Source: an uncultured Bacillota bacterium (GTDB taxonomy: Bacteria > Bacillota > Clostridia > Peptostreptococcales > Anaerovoracaceae). Taken from it: a DNA stretch of 44,906 bases. The notes under the pieces were generated by a model. That model was not told where the DNA came from. It saw nothing but the letters and a program-made list of their open reading frames with translations, and ran no database searches. Made by a program: the position numbers and the translations under genes. Within the stretch, counting starts at the first letter, position 1. Each line of letters begins with the position of its first letter. The stretch lies in NCBI GenBank assembly GCA_949287095.1, contig CASEFA010000001.1, positions 133,320 through 178,225 on the forward strand, read 5' to 3'. Below are positions 33,991 to 41,716 of the stretch, piece after piece.

Positions 33991-35658
33991 TCAGTCCACA
34001 AAGATGCTGCCTCCGATAAATTCCCTGATTATGGAGTTGTTTACGATTATGCTGTCGTCCTCGATAGTCCTGAAGAAGCGGAGGAACTTCAGCATCCTCA
34101 CGGCTTCGGCGTATTCCTCCTCGTCGGGAGCTATTTTGCGAAGGAGAGGTTCCGCGTACTTTTTCAGCACTGAAATTTCGTAAACGTGATAGGAGTTAAA
34201 GAGCACGTCGGCCTCGCCGCTGTAAGGGAATATGTTCCTGTCCTCCCCTGCGCGGACTTTCGGCCACTGGTTTATGGTGCTCTGTGCGCTGTGACCCCTG
34301 TAGAGGTAGTCTCTCACCATCCGTCTCAGCATTCTCTCATCGGTAGTCGGTATGCGGTTATGCATGTCGATGTTGAGCTGAGTCAGGGGGCTTATGTAAA
34401 TCTTGAACTTCTCCTCATCGGGAATGAATTCCGTCAGTTTGCCGTTGAGGCCGTGAATCCCCTCTATTACTATGGGCTGGGACGGGTCGATGGAGGTTAT
34501 CCTCTTTCCGAAGACTTTGTGCCCCGTCATAAAGTCAAACTCCGGAAGATCTACCTTTTTCCCTGCCAGAAGGTCGTTCATATTCCTGTTGAAGAGGTCT
34601 ATGTCCAGGGCGTCCAGGTTTTCAAAATCCTTTTCACCCTTTTCGTCTACCGGTGTGTCCTCTCTTTCCACAAAGTAATCGTCTGTTCCCATGTAGAGAG
34701 GTCTGAGGGCGTTTACCCGCAGCTGAATGCAGAGCCTTCTGGCAAATGTGGTCTTTCCCGATGACGACGGGCCTGCAATGAGAACCAGCCTCTTCTTCTG
34801 CGTCTTTATCATATCGGCGATTTCCGCAATCTTCTTTTCGTGAAGAGCCTCGGACAGCTGAATGAGTTCCTTGTACTCGCCGCTTTCTATTTTGTCGTTA
34901 AGGTCGGCAACGTAGTTCACACCCAGAAGAGCGTCCCACCTTGTCTGCTCCCCAAATGCCTGGTACAGCTTCACCTCGTCCACGTATTCCGGAATTCTGT
35001 CAGGAGCCGATGGATGTGGAAATCTCAGCAGTACGCCCCGGCGGTACTTCATAAGTTGAAAGTACTTTATGTAGCCGGTAGACGGCGCCATGAACCCGTA
35101 GAAGAAATTCCTGTAACCGTCCAAGGTGTAAAACTTCACCTTTTCTATTCCCAGGTTCTCCGAAAGCAGCCTTAGCTTTTCCTCTCTGCCGTCTTCTTTT
35201 ATAATTCTTATGGCTTCTTCCCTGTCCACAACGGTCTTTATAAACGGCAGGTCCGCGTCGACCATCTCCCTCATGCGGTTTTCTACAGCCTGCACCTGCT
35301 CCTCAGTAACCGGCTCTTTCGTCTTTATCTCGGTGTAAAGACCCTTGTTAAGGGAGTTCTGAATCTCAACCCTGACGTCGTCGCCCAAAACATCCTTGAC
35401 TGCCTTAAGGTACATAAGGGACAAACTGTACTGGTAAATGAGATTCGCCGCCTGGGTTCTCATATCGAGAAGCTCCACCTTGCACGGCTCCTCCAGCACA
35501 AAATTCAAGTCCTCTATGTGGTTATCGACCTTGGCCGCGATCACCGTGTACGGCAGCCTGTCCGCCAGATCGTCTGCAATCTCCTTCACGGAAGTCCCCG
35601 TCATAACGTCTATGTTCTCGTAATCCCCTCTGGGCTCCGTTCTAAGTTTTACTCTCAT
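33991..35658 (-). CDS. TGS-domain nucleoside (uridine-type) kinase
   Basis: This 555-aa protein has an N-terminal TGS/threonyl-tRNA-synthetase-like region (TGTSVKEIADDLADRLPYTVIAAKVDN) and a second-domain-like segment with FIKTVVDREEAIRI and YFQLMKYRRGVLLRFPHPS. A C-terminal P-loop kinase domain of the uridine kinase/phosphoribulokinase family follows (GPSSSGKTTFARRL near residue 300, GTDDYFVEREDTP, IVIEGIHGLN). Such fusions are common in Clostridia and are annotated as nucleoside kinases; the true substrate is not well settled. It lies 35 nt upstream of the aroE-like gene and is probably cotranscribed. Confidence 0.88.
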   Translation of the reverse strand: MRVKLRTEPRGDYENIDVMTGTSVKEIADDLADRLPYTVIAAKVDNHIEDLNFVLEEPCKVELLDMRTQAANLIYQYSLSLMYLKAVKDVLGDDVRVEIQNSLNKGLYTEIKTKEPVTEEQVQAVENRMREMVDADLPFIKTVVDREEAIRIIKEDGREEKLRLLSENLGIEKVKFYTLDGYRNFFYGFMAPSTGYIKYFQLMKYRRGVLLRFPHPSAPDRIPEYVDEVKLYQAFGEQTRWDALLGVNYVADLNDKIESGEYKELIQLSEALHEKKIAEIADMIKTQKKRLVLIAGPSSSGKTTFARRLCIQLRVNALRPLYMGTDDYFVEREDTPVDEKGEKDFENLDALDIDLFNRNMNDLLAGKKVDLPEFDFMTGHKVFGKRITSIDPSQPIVIEGIHGLNGKLTEFIPDEEKFKIYISPLTQLNIDMHNRIPTTDERMLRRMVRDYLYRGHSAQSTINQWPKVRAGEDRNIFPYSGEADVLFNSYHVYEISVLKKYAEPLLRKIAPDEEEYAEAVRMLKFLRFFRTIEDDSIIVNNSIIREFIGGSIFVD

Positions 35659-36166
35659 TCCTTCCCTCCTCGAATTTCTCAGACAAAATCTGCCCTGCGC
35701 GCCTGCGGCTCCTGCGCCGCTCCGCGCTGTACCTCATATTCTACTCCAAAAGGCGCAGGTTCGCAAATAAAAAGGAGGCAGCCTGAAGAGGATGCCTTGG
35801 GTGCTTGTTGCAGGTGTCATCACAGGAACCACGGTTTGGTCAAAATGCGTTTTTATAGCCTAAAAACCAATTTCGCATTGGTCATTCTCCCGTTCATAAG
35901 TAAAAAAACCAATTTTTCTTGGTCGAATTGCTCTTTTAGGCGTCGAAAACCAATCTTTGTTTCCTGATATTTGCATTTTTTGGTGTATATTTGCTGTAAT
36001 GGCAATAATTATGGCTGAATTGCAGGTCAATCCTTGGTTTTTACCCTTTAAATCCGCGAAAAAACCAAGAAATTTTGGCTTTTCATCAGAGTATGTGGGA
36101 ATAAGCCAAACAACTTTCTTTCGCTTCTGTTTGTCTGCTTTTGCGATAAATGAACTATCCGCTTTT
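35659..36166. other. Intergenic region, about 500 bp, no supported gene
   Basis: The short frames here have no ribosome binding site or family resemblance. The main content is a set of AACCAA/TTGGTT inverted repeats at 35866-36069, listed separately. No promoter for the kinase gene stood out with confidence. Confidence 0.6.
35866..36069. repeat. Cluster of ACCAA/TTGGT inverted repeats
   Basis: Three small hairpins share the same core. ACCAAT (35866-35871) pairs with ATTGGT (35877-35882). ACCAA (35908-35912) pairs with TTGGT (35919-35923). CTTGGTTTTT (36033-36042) pairs with AAAAACCAAG (36060-36069). A further AAAACCAAT lies near 35945. The regular recurrence is unlikely to be chance but its role is unknown. 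Confidence 0.6.
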
Positions 36167-36625
36167 CTACTCTTCCCCCACCAGGTTCAATAGTCTGCGG
36201 AACCTCCAAAGTGTCGTCAGGTTTCCGGGAACGAAGAACCACAACGCTATAGTCATCCCGATTATGCGGTTCCACCCGATAATAACCATCGCCAGCAACG
36301 CCATAATCGCTATGATTTCATAGTTAACGTAGAGTCTCCACCCTTTATAAAGGGCATCCTCGTCTTTTTCTTCCACGTTCGCCCAGATCCTACAGCAGAT
36401 TAGACCGTTAATGATAAATCCGCCGTATGTTACCGAGTAAAACGCTATTGCCTCTGGGTGAGTAAGACCGGTGTCCTCCCACGGGAAAATAACATCAATG
36501 GCAAAGAGCACCGTCACATCACGGAAATATATGCACGTCACAACGGCTATCACCGTATACAACGCAGATCATACGAGTACAGCCTTCGTTCCTGTCGGCA
36601 GCTTTTTTATTTTTTCCGTCTTCAT
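36167..36625 (-). pseudogene. Small membrane protein gene interrupted by an in-frame TGA
   Basis: From the ATG at 36625 (AAAGGAGATG-type site upstream) the frame reads MKTEKIKKLPTGTKAVLV, then TGA (36571-36569), then SALYTVIAVVTCIYF and on to the stop at 36167. The neighbour at 36650-37102 has KNLPTGTKAILAWSVVYTLIAVVTCIYF, with Trp (TGG) where this copy has TGA. A single G-to-A change explains it. The rest of the frame is intact with four hydrophobic segments, so the loss looks recent. A sequencing error or suppression is possible. Confidence 0.8.
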
Positions 36626-36649
36626 AGCACATCTCCTTTGATACCCGAG

Positions 36650-37102
36650 TCACTTTACCAGCCCCAGCTCTCTGCGGAATTTCCAGAGATCTTCCACAAT
36701 TGAAAGTGTGAAAAACCAACACACTATCAGTGATCCTATAATCCTGTTCCAGCACAGGGCTATCGCAATCACCATTGCAATAATTATGGGCAAGTCATAT
36801 TTCAAGGACAATTTCCATTCACTCTTCCAACTATATCCGTCGGTTTCTTCGATACAAACCCTGACCCTGCATTTTATAATAAAATAGGCAATCCATCCGC
36901 CGAACAGAACTATATAGAACACCGCCCTTTCGGCATATGTCACTCCTACTGCAAGATTCGGCAGTATGCCGGCATATCCCGTCGCCTGCACATCCCAAAA
37001 GTAGATACACGTCACAACGGCTATCAACGTATACACTACCGACCAGGCCAGTATGGCCTTTGTTCCCGTAGGCAGGTTTTTCAATGTAGTCCCGCTTCTC
37101 AT
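36650..37102 (-). CDS. Hypothetical four-helix membrane protein, paralogue of the interrupted neighbour
   Basis: This 150-aa protein of unknown family has hydrophobic segments at about residues 17-40, 60-80, 104-122 and 126-142. It ends in LWKFRRELGLVK, closely matching LWRFRRLLNLVGEE of the downstream copy. AGGAAAGGG precedes the ATG. The two genes lie in tandem 24 nt apart and clearly arose by duplication. No functional motif is visible. Confidence 0.65.
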   Translation of the reverse strand: MRSGTTLKNLPTGTKAILAWSVVYTLIAVVTCIYFWDVQATGYAGILPNLAVGVTYAERAVFYIVLFGGWIAYFIIKCRVRVCIEETDGYSWKSEWKLSLKYDLPIIIAMVIAIALCWNRIIGSLIVCWFFTLSIVEDLWKFRRELGLVK

Positions 37103-37515
37103 CTTTTATCCCTTTCCTGTATCTCACATAATATTGGCAATATTCTTTCGTCCTCATTATACCACCCTCCCTCAGATATGCAAACACTTATGCAGGAATT
37201 ATCTCCCGGGTAAGATGCGCGTTGCAGGTCGAAAGCGTTGGCAGGCAGTCGTTGTGCAGCAATACCATCAGTCAACGGGGTGGATTAAATCATTTTATCA
37301 GAATATCCTGCTTCGGTTGAACGATATTCTATCTTTCACCGGATTTCACCCGATTCGGTTGAAAAGTATGGACAGATTCCTGCTCATATGAAAGGTGAAA
37401 AGGCTAAAAAGTAAACCCAAATCATGTAACCCTCGTAAATGGTAGAATTTCATTAAACCGAATCGCAGGTTTGTGCAGAGAAAGTTGAACTGAGCGCCAT
37501 CATCTATGGCACAAC
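37103..37515. other. Intergenic region, about 410 bp, with repeated TTCGGTTGAA motif
   Basis: No supported gene. TTCGGTTGAA occurs at 37312-37321 and 37354-37363, and CGATTCGGTT (37351-37360) is exactly reversed as AACCGAATCG (37456-37465). TTTCACC occurs twice and GGTGAAA once between them, giving further inverted pairs. Confidence 0.6.
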
Positions 37516-37543
37516 AAAAAAGCCGCCTCTCAGAAAAGGCGGC
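37516..37543 (-). terminator. Terminator after the PC4/YdbC-like gene
   Basis: On the minus strand GCCGCCT pairs with AGGCGGC across 8 nt and is followed by TTTTTTG. It ends the gene stopping at 37554. Confidence 0.88.
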
Positions 37544-37553
37544 ATTTCAGTTT

Positions 37554-38063
37554 CTAAAACGCTTCTTCTACGGAATCAAAATCGTCAGATTCACACTCTG
37601 TCGACATCTGAGGCGGCGTCGATGCCTGCGTCTGCTCCGGTTCCGCTTCTGCAGCAGACTTTACCTGCTCCGGCTCTGTGCTATCCCTGTCTGCTTCGGT
37701 ATCGGCTTCGTCCCGTGCGGCTATGGCTCTGTCCAGAGCCGCCTTTCTTTCGGCGTAGGCTTTCCTGCCATCCTCGATTTCTCTGGCTCTGGCCTCCCGC
37801 TGTTTCTTAGCCTCTTCAAACACTCTGCGGTTCTTCTCCTGAACGTATATGTCCATCAAAGTCTGCATCTCCCCCTCAAAAAGTGTAACCCCCTTACTCA
37901 TATGGGTGTGGGTCTCGTCCCAGTCTCTGATGTCATACTTCGGCGCGGCTCCGTTCCAGGCAATCAGGTTCAGTTCCTTGCTCCAGCCCGAACTGTAAGT
38001 CGCAACGACTCCGATGTGCTCCTTGACCTCAAAACTTATGGTTCTGTCTGTTTTCTCTGTCAT
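37554..38063 (-). CDS. PC4/YdbC-family ssDNA-binding protein with long charged tail
   Basis: Residues 1-72 match the bacterial YdbC/PC4 fold (ISFEVKEHIGVVATYSSGWSKELNLIAWNG, PKYDIRDWDETHTHMSKGVTLFEGE), which binds single-stranded nucleic acid as a dimer. The typical family member is about 70-80 aa. Here 169 aa include a predicted coiled-coil segment rich in Glu/Lys/Arg/Ala (about 75-125) and an acidic, Pro/Thr/Glu-rich end. The tail is presumably disordered or interactive. It is a single gene with its own terminator. Confidence 0.85.
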   Translation of the reverse strand: MTEKTDRTISFEVKEHIGVVATYSSGWSKELNLIAWNGAAPKYDIRDWDETHTHMSKGVTLFEGEMQTLMDIYVQEKNRRVFEEAKKQREARAREIEDGRKAYAERKAALDRAIAARDEADTEADRDSTEPEQVKSAAEAEPEQTQASTPPQMSTECESDDFDSVEEAF

Positions 38064-38201
38064 GTATCCCTCCTCACCTCGTCATGGCTAAAGGATATCA
38101 TAACTGTAAAATTTTGTCAAGGTAAAATTTGTAAATTATTTCCTGCTATTTCCCTGTTTCACGTCGGCGTCAGCGTAAGCTCATTGTAGAAAAAATAGTG
38201 G

Positions 38202-38256
38202 AAAAAAAGAGAGCCGGCCGTTTACGACTGTCTCTTCGCTAACGGCACAGACTCTG
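38202..38256 (-). terminator. Terminator after the CitMHS-AtuA operon
   Basis: On the minus strand GCAGAG and GCCGTT pair with AACGGC and CTCT around a long loop, then a run of seven T follows. It is 42-96 nt after the stop at 38298. Confidence 0.7.
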
Positions 38257-38297
38257 CTTTTTCGTGAGGATTTATTTAACTGTTTTAACTTAGGAAA

Positions 38298-38597
38298 TTA
38301 GATTTCCATATCGAGCAGGTAGGAGCTTAAGCCTTTGCCGTGCATATCGACGGACAGGGAACGGGTTACACCGCCGCCCAGCGCATCGTACATTACGAAA
38401 TTGAGAGCCTGAATGTTAGGCAGCTCGTAGCGTACCACGTCGCCCTTGACCATTCCGGCAAAATGCTCCTTAACCTTTTCCGCGGTCACCTTCTCCTTGA
38501 GCATTTCGTAATCTTCAGGTTTATAAGCAATCAGAGAAATATTGGAGATGTTGCCCTTGTCTCCTGTACGGGAGTGTGCGATTTCCCAGAGTTTCAT
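38298..38597 (-). CDS. AtuA C-terminal-type (ferredoxin-fold) small protein
   Basis: This 99-aa protein (MKLWEIAHSRTGDKGNISNISLIAY, ALNFVMYDALGGGVTRSLSVDMHGKGLSSYLL) matches the domain that forms the C-terminus of longer AtuA-like proteins. Here it is a separate gene 18 nt after the AtuA N-terminal gene, so the two probably work as a complex. The exact function is unknown. Confidence 0.82.
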   Translation of the reverse strand: MKLWEIAHSRTGDKGNISNISLIAYKPEDYEMLKEKVTAEKVKEHFAGMVKGDVVRYELPNIQALNFVMYDALGGGVTRSLSVDMHGKGLSSYLLDMEI

Positions 38598-38615
38598 AGC
38601 TTTCCAGCCTCCTTC

Positions 38616-39959
38616 TTAAACTTCAAATACTTCAACTTCCGGCTTCACGTCGTTGCGATCCACAAGGATGGAAGCTACAGATACTATTTCACGGGTGCGT
38701 TTTACGGCTCCGCATCCGCCGGCAGGACCGTTGGTATATAACGCTTCCACTTCGTTAGGTATCAGGTCGGCTACAGCTTTAGTCTTTGCGCGGCCTGCAA
38801 CACGAACGCGAACCTCGCTCGGCTCATTATATCTGTAGTCAGGATTCCAGTAAAGGCTGTTACATCCGATGAGGTCGTACTTCATCTCGTCGAACTGTCC
38901 GGCAGCTACCAGTTCCAGTCTTTCCTTCAGAACATCCAGAGCCAGCTTTGCACGTTCCAGACATCCCGGACCACCGTAGCTGATTTCACCGTCTCCGATG
39001 TAGCAGTCTTTGTAGCCGATGGAACACTTAAGCGTGTCGGTATTAGGCTTTCCTGTAGCGCCTTCTACCTTTACCTTGTCCTTCTCGATTTCAGTGAACT
39101 TTACGTTTTTGAAGTCGGCGGTAACATCAGGAGTCAGGTAGTTTTCAGGGTCATGGATTTCGTATACTATCTGCTCTGAGCAGGTTTCCTTTGTGACCAT
39201 TCCGCCTGCTCCAGGAACTTTGGTCACAAAGAATGAACCGTCTTCGGAAATCTCTACGATAGGAAATCCCAGGTGACCGAGGCCTGGTACGTCCTTCTTA
39301 CCCGGTTCTGCAAAATATCCGCCGGTAACCTGACCGCCGCACTCAAGCAGATGGCCCATCATAGTGCCTTTGCCAAGCTTGTCCCAGTCGTCGAGAGCCC
39401 ATCCGAATTCGTGGATTACAGGTGCCATGAAGATTGCAGGATCCGCCACACGTCCCGTGATTACGACGTCAGCGCCTGCATCGAGAGCTTTCAGAATACC
39501 CTCTACTCCCATATAGGCATTAGCCGATACGATTTCTCCCGGGAGCTTTGACAGAGGTTCTTTGGTTTCCCATACCTGAGTATCCATGTATTTATCTATC
39601 ACCGGGAGCATATCGTCGCCTGTAACGCATGCGATTTTCATGCCCGTAAGGCCGTGTTTGCGGGCAATCTCTACGCACTTTTTGGCAGCAGCCTGCGGGT
39701 TGGCCGAGCCCATGTTGGTTATAAGCTTTACCTTCTTTTCCCAGCAGAGCGGAAGAGCTTTTTCCATACGGTGTTCCAGCAGTCCGTTATAGCCTTTGTC
39801 GGGATCCTTCAGCTTTGCCTGCTGGCCTATGGCGATAGTACGCTCCGCGAGGCATTCGTAGCTGATGTAGTCAAGATTTCCCTTTTCGATCAGTTCGAGG
39901 GAAGGTTCCAGACGGTCACCGGCATAGCCGGCGCCGCTGCCGATACGAATAGTTTTCAT
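38616..39959 (-). CDS. AtuA-like (DUF1446) family protein
   Basis: This 447-aa protein has the family start IRIGSGAGYAGDRLEPSLELIEKGNLDYISYECLAERTIA, and GADVVITGRVADPAIFMAPVIHEFGW in the middle. The family is named after the acyclic terpene utilisation gene atuA, but most members are uncharacterised and occur with transport or organic-acid genes. Here it follows a citrate-type transporter by 47 nt under a sigma-54 promoter, which suggests a role in using a carboxylate. It lacks the C-terminal domain encoded by the next gene. Confidence 0.88.
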   Translation of the reverse strand: MKTIRIGSGAGYAGDRLEPSLELIEKGNLDYISYECLAERTIAIGQQAKLKDPDKGYNGLLEHRMEKALPLCWEKKVKLITNMGSANPQAAAKKCVEIARKHGLTGMKIACVTGDDMLPVIDKYMDTQVWETKEPLSKLPGEIVSANAYMGVEGILKALDAGADVVITGRVADPAIFMAPVIHEFGWALDDWDKLGKGTMMGHLLECGGQVTGGYFAEPGKKDVPGLGHLGFPIVEISEDGSFFVTKVPGAGGMVTKETCSEQIVYEIHDPENYLTPDVTADFKNVKFTEIEKDKVKVEGATGKPNTDTLKCSIGYKDCYIGDGEISYGGPGCLERAKLALDVLKERLELVAAGQFDEMKYDLIGCNSLYWNPDYRYNEPSEVRVRVAGRAKTKAVADLIPNEVEALYTNGPAGGCGAVKRTREIVSVASILVDRNDVKPEVEVFEV

Positions 39960-40006
39960 TTTAAAACTTCCTTTCTGATATTAGCTATGCTTGATTAGAT
40001 TAGCTA

Positions 40007-41398
40007 TTACAATGCAATGGCGCCTGTGATAAATGCAACTACTACCATGATAATGCTGAGGAGCCATGCCAGAGGAATAGTCTTCTTCTGATGTTCGCCA
40101 AGGTCTACGCCTGCGAGTCCTACCAGCAGGAATGTAGATGCTGTCAGCGGCGAAATAGGGAATCCTACTGTCATCTGACCGAGGATAGCTGCACGTCCTA
40201 CGTCTGCACCCAGGATGCCGAAGCCTTCCGCAGTCTGAGCCAGAACCGGCAGCACTCCGTAATAGAAGGAATCCGGATCGAAGAGCAGTGATGCAGGCAT
40301 CGCGATAACGCCGACGATGAGCGGGAAGAAGTTGCCTAATGCATCAGGTATTATAGCAATCAGCGCGCCTGCCATTTCGGTAATCATTCCTGTGCCGGAC
40401 ATAATTCCTGTGAAGCATCCTGCTGCAAACAGTACCGAGCACATCATGAGGCAGCTCTTTGCGTGAGCGTCTACTCTTGCCTTGGAATCGGAAACTCTCG
40501 GATAGTTGATTACGGTAGCCAGCACGTAGAATACCATGAATACTACTGCCGGGGCAAATCCCGAGAACAGCAGGAATACGATGGCAGCTACGATGAGGAT
40601 GATGTTGACCCAGAACAGCTTAGGTCTCTCCAGAGCCTTCTCTTCTTCCGTAAGCTCAGGCGCGTTGTATTCCACGTTATTGAGAGCTATGGTTCCGAGA
40701 CGTTTTTTCTCGGCTTTACCGAGGAAAGCAGCCATGATAAGAACGCATATTAAACCTACGATAACGGCAGGGAGCACCGGCATGAAAAACGATGTAACGG
40801 TGTCCTCGGTACCTTCCATGTTTGCCAGCGCTGTATGGGCTCTGATGGTAGGGCCGCCCCAAGGCAGGATATTCATAGTACCTGCTGCCAGAGCGACTAC
40901 TGTAGCAAGGGTTGTACGTCTCATTCCCAGCGCATCATAGAGAGGCACCAATGCAGGAACGCAGATAAGGAAGGTTACCGCACCGGAACCGTCCAGATGA
41001 ACGATCATTGCGAGAATGGCGGATCCTATACAGATTTTTACAGGATCGGTGCCTACCAGGTGCAGGACCTTTCTGATGATAGGTCTGAATGTGCCGGCAT
41101 CTGTAAGGATACCGAAAAACAGGATTGAAAAGATGAACATAACGCCGGTTGCGGCTACGGAACCGATACCGGAACTTCCCGTTATCATTTCTCCAAGTCC
41201 TTTAAAGTTAGTAGTGAAGCGCTCCATAGTACCCATTCCGGCAGTATCTTCACCGGTCATAAAGAAGCATGCGATGATACCTGTTACTACAGGAACAGAA
41301 ATAAGAGCGACCAGCGGTGAAGCCTTCTTCGTCATAATCAGCACCAGCATGATTATAACAGTCAGAAATCCAAGCACCGCAAGTGGTAATGATGTCAT
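40007..41398 (-). CDS. CitMHS-family citrate/metal-type carboxylate transporter
   Basis: This 463-aa protein has about 12 hydrophobic segments. GTMNILPWGGPTIRAHTAL and the LDGSGAVTFLICVPALVPLYDALGM region are characteristic of CitMHS proteins, which move citrate complexed to Mg2+ or Ca2+ with protons. Some relatives take other di- or tricarboxylates, so the solute is not fixed. It is the first gene of the operon, with the consensus -24/-12 promoter 76 nt upstream and a GGAGG-type ribosome binding site. Confidence 0.9.
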   Translation of the reverse strand: MTSLPLAVLGFLTVIIMLVLIMTKKASPLVALISVPVVTGIIACFFMTGEDTAGMGTMERFTTNFKGLGEMITGSSGIGSVAATGVMFIFSILFFGILTDAGTFRPIIRKVLHLVGTDPVKICIGSAILAMIVHLDGSGAVTFLICVPALVPLYDALGMRRTTLATVVALAAGTMNILPWGGPTIRAHTALANMEGTEDTVTSFFMPVLPAVIVGLICVLIMAAFLGKAEKKRLGTIALNNVEYNAPELTEEEKALERPKLFWVNIILIVAAIVFLLFSGFAPAVVFMVFYVLATVINYPRVSDSKARVDAHAKSCLMMCSVLFAAGCFTGIMSGTGMITEMAGALIAIIPDALGNFFPLIVGVIAMPASLLFDPDSFYYGVLPVLAQTAEGFGILGADVGRAAILGQMTVGFPISPLTASTFLLVGLAGVDLGEHQKKTIPLAWLLSIIMVVVAFITGAIAL

Positions 41399-41473
41399 AA
41401 CAAGACCTCCTTACTTGATAAATTGATTTTTACGCGCGTACAGCCGCGTTTTATAATTTCGCGTAAGATAACC

Positions 41474-41488
41474 GCAAGGGGCGTGCCA
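41474..41488 (-). promoter_or_regulatory. Sigma-54 (-24/-12) promoter of the CitMHS-AtuA operon
   Basis: On the minus strand TGGCAC (41488-41483), 5 nt, TTGC (41477-41474) is an exact match to TGGCAC-N5-TTGC. A start near 41462 leaves a leader of about 64 nt. Confidence 0.9.
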
Positions 41489-41575
41489 AACGGTAATTCT
41501 GAGTATGATGCTTCCTGATTTCGGGATTTTTCAAAGGGTTTGCCGATTTTTCGGGAATATGAACGGACAAAGTCT

Positions 41576-41595
41576 GATTCTAAAATTTTAGAATC
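41576..41595. promoter_or_regulatory. Perfect 20-bp palindrome, putative enhancer site 1
   Basis: GATTCTAAAATTTTAGAATC is fully symmetric. It lies about 88-107 bp upstream of the -24 element, the usual distance for sigma-54 activator sites. The core TTCTAAAA-N2-TTAGAA is shared with site 2. Confidence 0.75.
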
Positions 41596-41672
41596 AGGTT
41601 GGAAGATTGTTAAATAGATATCAATGATATTGTTAATAAAATGTCAAAACTGCACCTTTTGTCGTAGCACAA

Positions 41673-41702
41673 AAACCGGTTCTAAAAAATTAGAACCGGT
41701 TT
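41673..41702 (-). terminator. Terminator of the activator gene that also contains putative enhancer site 2
   Basis: AAACCGGTTCTAA (41673-41685) pairs perfectly with TTAGAACCGGTTT (41690-41702). On the minus strand the stem is followed by further T residues, so it ends the activator transcript stopping at 41717. Its centre, TTCTAAAAAATTAGAA, is the same palindromic core as site 1. It could therefore also bind the activator. Confidence 0.75.
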
Positions 41703-41716
41703 ATAAGATTTTAGAA

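Noticed and set aside
35957-36193. 78-codon plus-strand frame after the kinase gene
   Set aside because: No ribosome binding site and it lies over the ACCAA repeats; likely chance.
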